DNA from: Nocardioides pini
Lineage (GTDB): Bacteria > Actinomycetota > Actinomycetes > Propionibacteriales > Nocardioidaceae
Assembly: GCF_026712185.1 (NCBI RefSeq)
Contig: NZ_JAPPUX010000002.1
Location: 372,001 to 436,000, forward strand
Direction: 5' to 3'
DNA length: 64,000 nt
Positions 54,571-64,000 of the stretch are shown here, piece after piece. Both the position numbers and the translations under genes were made by a program. Each line of letters starts with the position of its first letter. Position 1 is the stretch's first letter. The notes under the pieces were generated by a model. It searched no databases. It had not been told where the DNA came from and worked only from the letters and a program-made list of their open reading frames with translations.

Positions 54571-55373
54571 CGCAGACCTGGCACGCCGACGAGGAGGCGC
54601 TGCGCGCGTGGGCCGACGGCTCCGCTGCGCCCGTCCCCGCCGCCTCGCTCGAGGCACACCTGCTCCGCTGCGACGAGTGCCGGCGCCGGATGGCCGCGCT
54701 CGCGCCGGCCACCCCCGGCAGCGACGTCGTACGCCGCTGGGACGCGCTGGCCGACCGGATCGACCGGCCGCGCTCCAACCCGCTGCTGCGCCTCGGCCTC
54801 GCCACGCCCGGGCTGCGTGCCGCCTGGCTCACCTCGATCCTGCTGCTGCTCACCCTGCCGGTCGTCGTGTCCGTGCTCGACGTCCGGCTGCCCGTGTTCA
54901 TGGCGCTGGCGCCGGTCGCCCCGCTCGCCGCGGTGGCGCTCGCCTACGGTCGTCACGCCGAGCCGGCCGGAGAGCTCGCGCTCGCCACCCCGACCGCCGG
55001 CCTCCGCGTCGTGGCCGCCCGGGCCGTCCTGGTGGCCCTGCCTGCCGTGCCCGTCGGCGTCGGAGTGGCCCTGCTGCTCGGGCTGCCCACCGCGATCGCC
55101 CTCGGCTGGCTGCTGCCCGGTGCCGCGCTGGCCGCGCTGGTGGCCCTGTCCGGCACGACCCGGCTGGACCCCTCGGTCGTCGCCGCGACCCTGGGCTCGC
55201 TGTGGGCGGTGGCCGTGTCCTGGCCCGCCGCCTCGCGCAGGGTGCCCGCCGACGTCGTGAGCCACCTGGTCGCCTCGGCTCCCGCCCAGCTCACCGCCCT
55301 GGTGGTCGCGCTCGCCGCGATCGCCCTCACCGTCGCTCGCCGCGACACCGTCGCCTACCGGAGGACCGCATGA
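54567..55373 (+). CDS. zinc-finger anti-sigma factor with multiple membrane helices
   Basis: 268 aa. The N-terminal ZAS motif H31-x3-C35-x2-C38 (AHLLRCDEC) would bind the sigma factor; five to six hydrophobic helices follow instead of the usual single one. GTG 54567 overlaps the sigma stop. The large membrane part may sense the state of the membrane or of the transporter encoded next. Confidence 0.85.
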   Translation: MTQTWHADEEALRAWADGSAAPVPAASLEAHLLRCDECRRRMAALAPATPGSDVVRRWDALADRIDRPRSNPLLRLGLATPGLRAAWLTSILLLLTLPVVVSVLDVRLPVFMALAPVAPLAAVALAYGRHAEPAGELALATPTAGLRVVAARAVLVALPAVPVGVGVALLLGLPTAIALGWLLPGAALAALVALSGTTRLDPSVVAATLGSLWAVAVSWPAASRRVPADVVSHLVASAPAQLTALVVALAAIALTVARRDTVAYRRTA

Positions 55374-56254
55374 GCACCACCCGCACCGACGCCGCCACCC
55401 AGGCGCCCACCGGCACGCTGATCAGCGCGGCCGGCATCACCAAGGCGTTCGGCTCCCAGCGCGCCGTCGACCACGTGGGCCTGACCCTCGGACGAGGCAT
55501 CGTGGGGGTCCTCGGGCCCAACGGCGCCGGCAAGACGACGCTGCTGCGCATCCTGGCGACCGTGCTCGCCCCCGACCGCGGGACCCTCTCGCTGCTCGGC
55601 CTCGACCCGGCCCACCCGGGCGCCCGCACCGAGGTGCGACGCAGGCTCGGCTACCTCCCGCAGTCGCCCCGGCTCTACGGCGGGTTCACCCCGCTCGAGA
55701 TGGTCGACTACGTCGCCATCCTCAAGGAGCAGACCGACGCGGCCCGGCGTCGGCACGAGGCGGTGGCGGTGCTCGAGGCCGTCGGCCTCACCGACGTCAT
55801 GCACAAGCGGATCCGCGCGCTGTCGGGCGGCATGCAGCAGCGCGTCGCGCTGGCGTCCGCGCTCATCGGCGCCCCGGAGCTCCTCGTCCTCGACGAGCCT
55901 GCCACCGGACTCGACCCGGAGCAGCGCATCGCGCTGCGCTCCGTCCTCGCCGAGACCTCGCACCGCGGCTGCGTCGTGCTGTCGACGCACAACACCGCCG
56001 AGGTCGCGGCCCTGTGCCAGCAGGTCCTCGTCATGGACCGCGGCCGGATCTGCTGGTCGGGGACACCCACCGAGCTGGCGGGCGAGGCCGAGGGCCGGGT
56101 CTGGGAGTCCGACGTCGAGGAGCCCACGGCGCTCCGATCGTGGCTGACCGGCCCCGGCACGCGCCGCCACGTGGGCACCCTGCCGGACGGCGCCTCGCCG
56201 GCCGTCCCCACCGTCGACGACGGCTACCTGCTCGTGACGAGGCTGACGCGATGA
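55370..56254 (+). CDS. ABC transporter ATP-binding protein
   Basis: 294 aa. Walker A GPNGAGKTT (49-57), signature LSGGMQQRVALA, Walker B LLVLDEPATGLDP, and a C-terminal regulatory segment of about 70 residues as in exporter-type ATPases. ATG 55370 overlaps the anti-sigma stop. Confidence 0.93.
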   Translation: MSTTRTDAATQAPTGTLISAAGITKAFGSQRAVDHVGLTLGRGIVGVLGPNGAGKTTLLRILATVLAPDRGTLSLLGLDPAHPGARTEVRRRLGYLPQSPRLYGGFTPLEMVDYVAILKEQTDAARRRHEAVAVLEAVGLTDVMHKRIRALSGGMQQRVALASALIGAPELLVLDEPATGLDPEQRIALRSVLAETSHRGCVVLSTHNTAEVAALCQQVLVMDRGRICWSGTPTELAGEAEGRVWESDVEEPTALRSWLTGPGTRRHVGTLPDGASPAVPTVDDGYLLVTRLTR

Positions 56255-56799
56255 ACACCGCGCTGGTCCAGGCCGCCCTGCCCACCGCGCGAGCCATCCG
56301 CTGGGCGCCCGCGGTCTGCCTCGCGGGTGTGCTCGTCGCTGCGACCGTGCTCGCCCGGTCCGCCGGCCGGCCTGCGGACGTCGTCCTCGCCATCGCCGCA
56401 GCCGGCCTCGCGGCGACCGTCGTCTCCGGCCTCCACGACCCGGCCGCCGGACTGCTCTCGGCTGTGCCGGTGTCGCTCATGCAGCGTCGGGGCCTGCGCC
56501 TCGCCCTGCTCGGGCTGCCGGTCCTCGCGGTGTGGTTCCTGCTCGACTCGCTGACGACCGCGCGGCTGTCCGGGCCCGGTCCGCTGCTCGCCGTGATGGC
56601 GTGCGGCGTGGCCGTCGCCGTGTGGGCGCCGCAGCGACGGGCCGTGGTGCTGGGGGCATCCACCCCGGTGGTGCTGTTCGCCCTCCACCAGTTCCTGCCG
56701 GGTGGAACCGTCTCGGACGTCCTCGGGTGGTGGCTGACGGAGCCGTGGTGGGTGCTCGCGGCCGCGACCCTTCTCTGCATCGCGGGGCGGCGGCGATGA
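56251..56799 (+). CDS. membrane protein of the ABC/sigma operon
   Basis: 182 aa with five to six hydrophobic segments and no recognised family. Overlaps both neighbours by 4 bp. Likely a small permease or accessory subunit. Confidence 0.75.
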   Translation: MNTALVQAALPTARAIRWAPAVCLAGVLVAATVLARSAGRPADVVLAIAAAGLAATVVSGLHDPAAGLLSAVPVSLMQRRGLRLALLGLPVLAVWFLLDSLTTARLSGPGPLLAVMACGVAVAVWAPQRRAVVLGASTPVVLFALHQFLPGGTVSDVLGWWLTEPWWVLAAATLLCIAGRRR

Positions 56800-57701
56800 G
56801 CACGACGACCGCCAGGCCCGTGTCCGCCGGGTCGGCGCCCGCGACGGTGACCCGCGCGCTGGTCGTCACCGAGGCGCGCCGGATGCTGCGCAACCCGGTG
56901 CCCTGGGCCTGCCTGGCCCTCTCCGTCTGGGCGCTGTGGACCGTCCGGCCCGAGCCGGGCGAGTGGCCGGGCTCGTCCTACGAGAGCATCGTGCCCGCCG
57001 TCACGCCCCTGCTGTTCGGCATCTCGGTCGCCGTGGCCGTGCCCTTCCACCGGGCTCGCCACGACGTCGCCCCGGCCGCACCCGTCCCCGAGGTGCGCCG
57101 GACGCTCGCCCGGCTGCTGGCAGCCCTGCCCCTCGTCGCGATGACGGTGGCGTACGCCGTCCTGGTCGCGTGGCGCGAGCGGGACCTCGGCGGGCTGTGG
57201 CTCGGCATGGAGCCCGGTCGCACGACCGAGGCGTTCCACACCACCGCCGAGCTCTCCCAGCTCGTCGTCCTCGCCCTCGTGGCCGTCGCGCTCGGGGCCG
57301 CCCTCGGACGGCGGACGTCGCGGCTCGTGGCGCTGGTGCCCGCGCTCTTCGTGCTGTGGTTCGTCGTCAGCGTCTACTGGCTCTTCGGCATGCCGTCCGT
57401 GACGCCGTTCTCGGTGATCCAGGTGCAGCCCGTCCACCTCCCGGCCGGCACACCCGCGACCGACCCTCTCAGCCTCCCGTCCGACTGGCTGCTCGTCGGG
57501 TCGCCCCACACCACCGGCGGCGGGTGGGAGCGGCAGTGGGTGTCCGCGGCCCTCGCGTGGTGGCACGACGTGTGGCTGCTCGGGATCGCGGCGCTGCTGC
57601 TCGCCGTGGCCTGGCCACGGCCGGGCCGACGGGTCCTGCTCGCCGCCGGCGTGGTCCTCGCCGTGGCCGGAGTCGTCGGCCAGCAGGTGGTGATCCCGTG
57701 A
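56796..57701 (+). CDS. ABC transporter permease-like membrane protein
   Basis: 301 aa. N-terminal EARRMLRNPVPWACLALSVW resembles the entry of ABC-2 permeases, followed by about six helices with a long extracellular loop (residues about 205-255). Probable partner of the ATPase. Confidence 0.75.
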   Translation: MSTTTARPVSAGSAPATVTRALVVTEARRMLRNPVPWACLALSVWALWTVRPEPGEWPGSSYESIVPAVTPLLFGISVAVAVPFHRARHDVAPAAPVPEVRRTLARLLAALPLVAMTVAYAVLVAWRERDLGGLWLGMEPGRTTEAFHTTAELSQLVVLALVAVALGAALGRRTSRLVALVPALFVLWFVVSVYWLFGMPSVTPFSVIQVQPVHLPAGTPATDPLSLPSDWLLVGSPHTTGGGWERQWVSAALAWWHDVWLLGIAALLLAVAWPRPGRRVLLAAGVVLAVAGVVGQQVVIP

Positions 57702-58696
57702 GGCGGCGCCTGCTCCTCGTGCCCCTGGCCGTGGCGGTCCTGGCCGCCTGCAGCCCCGCGGCCTCCGACGTCGACGGCGAGGTGTTCGCCCGCGGCCCGA
57801 TGGCGCCGGCCGCCGACAAGAGCCCCGACGCCGTCCCGGTCGTCGTCGACACCGACCTCGCGCCCGACGACCTCGCGGCACTCGCCCTGCTGCTGCGCCA
57901 CCCCGACGTGCGCGTGCTCGCCGTGACCGTGCCGCAGACCGGCGAGCTGGACTGTCGGGGCACCGACCTGCTCGGCGACTTCTTCCGAGCGCTCGAGACG
58001 GCGCCGCCGCCCGTCGCGTGCGGAGCCACGCCCCGCGGCGAGGACGGCGTGATGTTCCCGCCCGAGTGGGGCGCCGGCGCCCTGATGAACAGCGGGCTCC
58101 GGCGCGACGATGGTGCCGGTGGCGGCGGTGACGGTGGTGACCTCACCCCGGTGCGCACGCCCTCGGCCGAGCTCATCGCCCGGCTGGCGCGGCGCCACCC
58201 CGGGCTGCAGGTCGTCGCCCTGGCACCCCTGACCGAGGTGGCCGCCGTCCTGCGGGAGCACCCGGCGGCGTACGCCCGGCTGGGCGGCGTCACCACCATG
58301 GCCGGCACCGTCGACAGCGAGTCGCACGCCGACGGCGTGGGCGAGTGGAACGCCGGGGCCGACCCGGTGCCGTTCGCGGAGGTGCTGGCCGGCCCCGTGC
58401 CGGTGACCGTGGTCCCCGACGACCCGGTGCCGGTCGGTGCCCCGGACGGCCTCGCCGGCCCGGTCGTCGGCGGGCTCGGGCGCGTCCCCGGGTTCGAGTC
58501 CCCGAAGTACTGGGACCTCGCCACCGCGGGCACCTTCGTGGACGGCTCGGCCGCGACCACCGAGTCGGGCACCTGGGCTGTCGACACGACCGGCGACCGC
58601 GGCCGGCTCCGGCGTACGGGCGACGGGCCGGTCCGCGTCGTGACCCGCCTCGACGCGGCGGCCCTCGACGAGGTCTACCGCGACGTCTTCGGGTGA
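57698..58696 (+). CDS. lipoprotein of the nucleoside hydrolase fold
   Basis: 332 aa. Lipoprotein signal with Cys18 in LAACSPA. The calcium/ribose motif DTDLAPDD (51-58), VTTMAGTVDSE, EWNAGADP and a late Asp273 (YWDLATAG) follow the inosine-uridine hydrolase layout. It would cleave nucleosides, or bind a related sugar, on the outer face of the membrane. A glycine/aspartate-rich insert lies at about 135-150. GTG 57698 overlaps the permease stop. Needs Lgt for anchoring. Confidence 0.85.
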   Translation: MRRRLLLVPLAVAVLAACSPAASDVDGEVFARGPMAPAADKSPDAVPVVVDTDLAPDDLAALALLLRHPDVRVLAVTVPQTGELDCRGTDLLGDFFRALETAPPPVACGATPRGEDGVMFPPEWGAGALMNSGLRRDDGAGGGGDGGDLTPVRTPSAELIARLARRHPGLQVVALAPLTEVAAVLREHPAAYARLGGVTTMAGTVDSESHADGVGEWNAGADPVPFAEVLAGPVPVTVVPDDPVPVGAPDGLAGPVVGGLGRVPGFESPKYWDLATAGTFVDGSAATTESGTWAVDTTGDRGRLRRTGDGPVRVVTRLDAAALDEVYRDVFG

Positions 58697-58706
58697 GCGG
58701 GCCAGC

Positions 58707-60335
58707 TCAGGCCAGTCCGAGACGGGCCGTCGACACCTCGCGCATCTCGACCTTGCGGACCTTGCCCGTGACGGTCATCGGGAACTCCTCGACGACCATC
58801 ACGTAGCGCGGGATCTTGTAGTGGGCGAGCCTGCCGGTCGCGAAGGCGCGCACCGCGTCGGCGTCGAGCGGCTCGCTGCCCGGGCGCATCCGCAGCCACG
58901 CGCAGAGCTCCTCGCCGTACTTCTCGTCCGGGACGCCGACCACCTGGACGTCCTCGATGTCGGGGTGGGTGTAGAGGAACTCCTCGATCTCACGCGGGTA
59001 GATGTTCTCGCCGCCGCGGATGACCATGTCCTTGATCCGCCCGGTGATCCTGACGTAGCCGTCGTCGTCCATCACGCCGAGGTCGCCGGTGTGCATCCAC
59101 CCCTCGCCGTCGATCGCCTCGCGGGTCTTCTCCTCGTCGTCCCAGTAGCCGAGCATCACCGAGTAGCCGCGGGTGCAGAACTCCCCCGCCTCGCCGCGCG
59201 GGACCGTCTCGCCGGTGACCGGGTCGACGATCCTGACCTCCAGGTGGGGGCAGACCCGGCCGACGGTGCCCACCTTGCGCTCGAGCGAGTCGTCGGTGCG
59301 GGTCTGCGTCGACACCGGCGACGTCTCGGTCATGCCGTAGCAGATCGTCATCTCGTCGATGCCGGCCGCGATGAGCTTCTTCATCATCTCCTCCGGGCAC
59401 GGCGAGCCCGCCATGATCCCGGTGCGCACCGAGGACAGGTCGTAGCCGTCGAGGTCGGGCAACGCCCACTCGGCGATGAACATCGTCGGGACGCCGTAGA
59501 GCGAGGTGCACCTCTCGTCCGAGACCGCCTTCAACGTCAGCGCCGGGTCGAAGCCGGGCGCCGGGATCACCATCGCGGCCCCGTGGGTGGAGCAGGCGAG
59601 GTTGCCCATGACCATGCCGAAGCAGTGGTAGAAGGGCACGGGGATGCAGACGCGGTCCGCCTCGGTGTAGCGGCACACCTCGCCGACGAGGTAGCCGTTG
59701 TTGAGGATGTTGCGGTGGCTCAGGGTCGCGCCCTTGGGGAAGCCGGTGGTGCCGGACGTGTACTGGATGTTGATCGGGTCGCCCGGCGCGAGGGTCGCGG
59801 CCCGGGCGGCCAGGTCGTCGGCGGACACGCCCTCGCCGTCGGCCAGCAGGCCGCCCCAGCTCTCCTGGTCGTCGAGGTAGACCACGCGCTCCAGCGCCCG
59901 GTTCTCCGCGGCCGTCTCGTCGACCATCGAGCGGTAGTCGCTCGTGCGGAACGACGTCGCCGCGACCAGCAGCCGCATTCCCGACTGGTTCGCGACGTAG
60001 GAGAACTCGTGCGTGCGGTAGGCCGGGTTGACGTTGACCAGGATCGCGCCGACCTTCGCCGTGGCGAACTGGACCAGCGTCCACTCGGCGCTGTTGGGCC
60101 CCCAGATGCCGACGCGGTCGCCCTTCCCGATGCCGGCACCGACCAGCCCGCGCGCCACGGCGTCGACGTCGGCCTGCAGCTCCGCCCAGGTCCAGCGCCT
60201 GCCGCTCGCACACTCGATGAGCGCCTCGCGGTCGGCGTACGACGCGGCGGTGCGCGCGAGGTTGTCGCCGATGGTCTCCTCCAGCAGTGCCGGGGTCGAC
60301 TCGCCCTTGGTCCAGGAGTCCGTGCTGCTCGCCAT
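58707..60335 (-). CDS. acyl-CoA synthetase (AMP-binding family)
   Basis: 542 aa. [14 protein letters not shown] loop, [19 protein letters not shown] and [19 protein letters not shown] hinge, with the adenylation lysine in TVTGKVRK. Medium- to long-chain fatty acid activation is most likely. Its stop is 10 bp from the convergent lipoprotein gene; no terminator is visible. Confidence 0.93.
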   Translation of the reverse strand: MASSTDSWTKGESTPALLEETIGDNLARTAASYADREALIECASGRRWTWAELQADVDAVARGLVGAGIGKGDRVGIWGPNSAEWTLVQFATAKVGAILVNVNPAYRTHEFSYVANQSGMRLLVAATSFRTSDYRSMVDETAAENRALERVVYLDDQESWGGLLADGEGVSADDLAARAATLAPGDPINIQYTSGTTGFPKGATLSHRNILNNGYLVGEVCRYTEADRVCIPVPFYHCFGMVMGNLACSTHGAAMVIPAPGFDPALTLKAVSDERCTSLYGVPTMFIAEWALPDLDGYDLSSVRTGIMAGSPCPEEMMKKLIAAGIDEMTICYGMTETSPVSTQTRTDDSLERKVGTVGRVCPHLEVRIVDPVTGETVPRGEAGEFCTRGYSVMLGYWDDEEKTREAIDGEGWMHTGDLGVMDDDGYVRITGRIKDMVIRGGENIYPREIEEFLYTHPDIEDVQVVGVPDEKYGEELCAWLRMRPGSEPLDADAVRAFATGRLAHYKIPRYVMVVEEFPMTVTGKVRKVEMREVSTARLGLA

Positions 60336-60362
60336 GCTCCCGAACCTAGCCCGCGAGCCCGC

Positions 60363-61163
60363 TCAGGTCAGCAGCAGCTTGTCGAGCCGGCGGCGTACGA
60401 CGAGCAGGCCGAGGATGCCCATCACGACGAGGTAGACCACGGAGATCGCAGACTCCCACGTGATCACGCCGGTGGTGAGCTCGCGGCACAGCACGACGCC
60501 GCGGTAGAGCGGGGTGGCCTCGACGACCCAGCGCAGCACGCCGTCGCCGAACGCCTCGACCGGGAAGAAGGTGGCCGAGAAGAGGAACAGCGGCATCTGC
60601 GCGAGCGTGATCTTGTCGAAGTCCTGCCAGCTCGTCATCCACGTCGTCACGGCCATGCAGACCGCGGAGAAGGCGAAGGCGATGAGGATCGCGGCCGGCA
60701 GGGCCAGCACGGCCCACCACGAGTGCGTCAGGCCCATCAGCGCCATCACGACGAGGAAGGCCGCGGAGTAGACCGAGCCCCGCATGAGGCCCCAGGTGAT
60801 CTCGCCGCGCGCGATGTCACCGGTCGACAGGGGCGTGGCGAGCATCTGGTCGTAGAGCTTCTCGTACTTCATCTTGAAGAAGACGTTGTAGGTCGAGTCG
60901 AGCAGCGCCCCGTTGAACGCGGACGTCGCGAGCATGGCCGGGGCGACGAACTCGGCGTACGGGATCGCCTCGCCGTGGAACTCGAAGGTGTCGATCAGCT
61001 GGCCCACCCCGATGCCGATCGAGAACAGGTAGAAGACCGGCTCCAGGAAGCCGGTGATGAAGAGCTTCCAGGCGTCCTTGTAGACGACGTAGTTGCGCAG
61101 CACCAGCACCTTGGTGGCCGCGGCCGGCGTCAGCGGGGCCGGGATCCCCTCGACGAGCGCCAT
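60363..61163 (-). CDS. ABC-2 permease, NodJ-like (second)
   Basis: 266 aa, six helices; FEPVFYLFSIGIGVG-like entry and LFLFSATFFPVEAFGDGVLRWV typical of the DrrB/NodJ group. It sits 1 bp after the first permease; the exporter probably uses both as a heterodimer. Confidence 0.9.
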   Translation of the reverse strand: MALVEGIPAPLTPAAATKVLVLRNYVVYKDAWKLFITGFLEPVFYLFSIGIGVGQLIDTFEFHGEAIPYAEFVAPAMLATSAFNGALLDSTYNVFFKMKYEKLYDQMLATPLSTGDIARGEITWGLMRGSVYSAAFLVVMALMGLTHSWWAVLALPAAILIAFAFSAVCMAVTTWMTSWQDFDKITLAQMPLFLFSATFFPVEAFGDGVLRWVVEATPLYRGVVLCRELTTGVITWESAISVVYLVVMGILGLLVVRRRLDKLLLT

Positions 61164-61164
61164 G

Positions 61165-62042
61165 TCAGACCTCCAGCCGGCGGTCGAGGTTGCGCACGGC
61201 GAGGAACCAGCCGACGACGGTGAGGGTGACGAGCACGGTCACGTTCAGCGCGGCGAGCGCCCAGTCGATCCGGTCGACGCAGAACATCCGGGACAGCGAG
61301 ACGCCGTGCCACAACGGGGTCAGCCGGGCGACCCACTCCAGCACCGGCCCCAGGTTGCTGATCGGGAAGAAGGCACCGGAGAAGAGCGTCAGCGGGATGA
61401 CGCCGAGCCGGAACAGCAGGCCGAACCCCTCCTCCGACTTCAGCCGCGCGCTGTAGGAGAAGACCAGCGTGGTGAACGCGAAGCCGACGAGCACCTGCGA
61501 GAGCCACGCCAGGATCGGCCCCCACCACGTCGCGAAGACGCCGAACGGCGCGATCACCAGCATGAACACCGCGCACGCCGAGGCCACCCGGAACATCACG
61601 AACGCGACGTAGGCGTTGACCAGGTCGCGCACGGCCAGCGGCGTCGCCAGCTGCGCGAAGAACGTCTTGTGCCACTTGATGGACCCCATGACGGGGTACG
61701 TCGACTCGCTGACCGCGATCGTCATGGCGTGCGAGGCGACGAGGCCGGGGACCACGAAGGCGAGGTAGGACGACGCGCCCTCGAGCCGGTCGGGGTCGCC
61801 CTCGATGAACCCGCCGAGCAGGACGCCCATCGCCACGACGTAGAGCAGCGGGGTCAGGAAGCTGCTCACCACTCCCCCGCGCCACGTGCGCTTGAGGACC
61901 GTGAGCCAGTAGTCGTACTGCCGGGCCATGCCCTCCCACGCCGAGAGCGAGCCGGTGGGGCGCACCGGGCGGGCCGAGGTCGTCGGGGGCTTCGTGCCGG
62001 ATGCCGTGTCGGATCCCGTGTCGGATGCCATGTCTGATGCCA

Positions 62043-62043
<1 letters not shown>
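61165..62043 (-). CDS. ABC-2 permease, NodJ-like (first)
   Basis: 292 aa, six helices, LTLFSGAFFPISNLGPVLEWVARLTPLWHG as the family block. The N-terminus is a low-complexity SDxASD stretch made by a 12-bp tandem repeat. ATG 62043 overlaps the ATPase stop (ATGA); a later start past the repeat is possible. Confidence 0.9.

Positions 62044-62046
<3 letters not shown>
61999..62046. repeat. four 12-bp tandem repeats at a gene start
   Basis: Units 61999-62010, 62011-62022, 62023-62034 and 62035-62046 (consensus GGATGCCRTGTC on the plus strand) cover the start codon and first codons of the permease gene. Unit-number changes would shift the N-terminus by four residues each without a frameshift. Confidence 0.75.
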
Positions 62047-62969
<923 letters not shown>

Positions 62970-62985
62970 AGGCGTCGACCCTAGA

Positions 62986-64000
62986 TCATCTGCTCGCACT
63001 TCGGGCGAGGACGAAGGTCTGCACCGGTCCCGACCCGCTGCCCAGGAAGCCGTCCGCCCGCATCTGCTCGACCTGGTCGCGGATCGACCCGTCGGTCGAG
63101 GCGTCCGCAGCGGCCGCCCCGCTGACGTAGTGGTCGAGGGAGTGGTTGTCCACGACGTCGTGCGTGCCCTCGTCGAAGAGGACGGTCGTGCGCCGCGGCT
63201 GGTCGGGGTTGTCCTCCCCGTCGAGCAGCGGCACGGCGTCCCCGCGGTTCTCGAGGTGGAGGGCGGACGTCCCCGCGGGGAGCGCCTCGACCTGAGCGGT
63301 CGGCGCCCCGGCGGTCACGACGTGCTGGACGGTGAAGTGGCGGGCGAACTCGGCGTCGGCGGCGAGCGCCGCCGAGACCATGCCGCCCTGCGAGTGACCG
63401 ACGAGCATGACCTGCTTGCCCTCGAGACCGGCGTCGAGCATCGCCTGCTGCACGCCGCGACCGTAGGCGTTGTCCATCCCGCCGATGAGCTGGAGGTTGG
63501 TCTCCATGTCGCGGACCAGGCCTCCCGGGCCCGGCAGCGGACCCATGTCGTCGGTGCCCGGGAGGTAGACGATGTAGCGGTCGTCCGGCTCCTCGCCGAC
63601 GCGCTGCACCTGGATCGCGCCGTGCAGGTCGGCCCGGCCGCGACCCTCGTCGAGGTCGTTGGTCATTGACAGCTGCTCGACCAGGCTGCGCAGGCTGTCG
63701 GGCTGCGCCACGCCCGCCCCACCCTCGACCCCCGGAACCTCGGTGACGGTCACGTCCGTGTCGTCGCCGAGCAGCACGGCCATCAGCCGGGCGGCGTCGT
63801 TGGTGGTGGCGCCGTGGACGGGCCCGTCGCCGGCCCCGGTGAGCACGGCGCTGCCGGTGACCAGCCCGCCTGTCAGGCCGTCGAGCAGGCCGCCGCCGCT
63901 GTTGACGAGGTGCTGCGCCAGGTCCGGGTGGTCGTGCACGAGCCGACCGAGGTCGTCGGTGAGCTGCGCGCCGACCTCAGCCTGCTCGCGCGGCGACAGC
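62986..64000 (-). CDS. alpha/beta hydrolase, truncated by the window end
   Basis: The reading frame remains open to base 64000 (LSPREQAEVGAQLTDDLG before the internal GTG at 63939), so the N-terminus lies outside. The nucleophile elbow GHSQGG and a late DNHSLDHY with candidate His suggest a lipase-like fold; YIVYLPGT precedes it. No family assigned. It ends 16 bp before the ABC ATPase start, so it may be co-transcribed. Confidence 0.8.
   Translation of the reverse strand, partial: LSPREQAEVGAQLTDDLGRLVHDHPDLAQHLVNSGGGLLDGLTGGLVTGSAVLTGAGDGPVHGATTNDAARLMAVLLGDDTDVTVTEVPGVEGGAGVAQPDSLRSLVEQLSMTNDLDEGRGRADLHGAIQVQRVGEEPDDRYIVYLPGTDDMGPLPGPGGLVRDMETNLQLIGGMDNAYGRGVQQAMLDAGLEGKQVMLVGHSQGGMVSAALAADAEFARHFTVQHVVTAGAPTAQVEALPAGTSALHLENRGDAVPLLDGEDNPDQPRRTTVLFDEGTHDVVDNHSLDHYVSGAAAADASTDGSIRDQVEQMRADGFLGSGSGPVQTFVLARSASR

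Overview
This window is GC-rich and densely coded. Gene starts are often GTG, neighbouring genes often overlap by 4 bp, and gene content and order (hisI, a Trp-operon membrane protein, a HGxxPAAW protein, trpC, trpB, trpA, lgt, gltB, gltD, pyk; recA, recX, DUF3046) point to an actinobacterium, most likely a Nocardioides-like member of the Propionibacteriales. I see no plasmid, phage, IS or CRISPR signature, so it reads as chromosomal core with small accessory insertions.

Layout. 1-832: the 3' end of a tRNA and a tRNA-linked LAGLIDADG/HTH protein. 841-15337 (minus strand): a biosynthetic block of class IV aminotransferase, hisI, Trp-associated membrane protein, HGxxPAAW protein, trpC-trpB-trpA, a SCO1-type lipoprotein, lgt, gltB-gltD and pyk. 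15419-15805: a Gly-Cys-Val tRNA operon with promoter and terminator. 15759-17171: a secreted SGNH hydrolase gene flanked by two copies of the tRNA-Val/katE terminator region, which looks like a small inserted islet. 17168-21266: a large catalase and a secreted CHAP/Ig-repeat hydrolase. 21580-25503: sulfatase and MHS transporter facing an IclR regulator. 25521-29972: sulfotransferase, K+ channel, YihY protein and AidB-like dehydrogenase. 30068-30905: two tandem small proteins with an Hfq/Sm-like pattern. 30886-37551: phosphoglucomutase, an ECF42/DGPF stress module with a visible cognate promoter, and divergent glgC/glgA. 37684-40915: an AbiEi/DUF559 orphan, glyA and a DUF5701 protein.

41054-44692 is an assimilatory sulfur operon (sirA, Zn-ribbon mini-protein, cysH, sirB) preceded by a cysteine-type leader peptide. 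44697-47408 (minus) is a tight PPK2, HipA-like kinase, DUF3037, DNA-alkylation-repair operon. 47479-52788 holds a phosphoribosyltransferase, recX-recA with PafBC-type and LexA sites, an MFS exporter, DUF3046, a methyltransferase and a DinB-like protein. 54004-58696 is a six-gene, overlap-coupled operon: ECF sigma, anti-sigma, ABC ATPase, two membrane proteins and a lipoprotein nucleoside hydrolase. 58707-64000 holds an acyl-CoA synthetase, a NodIJ-like three-gene ABC exporter and a truncated alpha/beta hydrolase.

The parts most worth following are the tandem Hfq-like pair (canonical Hfq is not recognised in most actinobacteria), the sigma/ABC/nucleoside-hydrolase operon, the PPK2-HipA-DUF3037 operon, the terminator-flanked SGNH islet and the sulfur-operon leader peptide. 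All calls were made by reading motifs and context; no database search was run.
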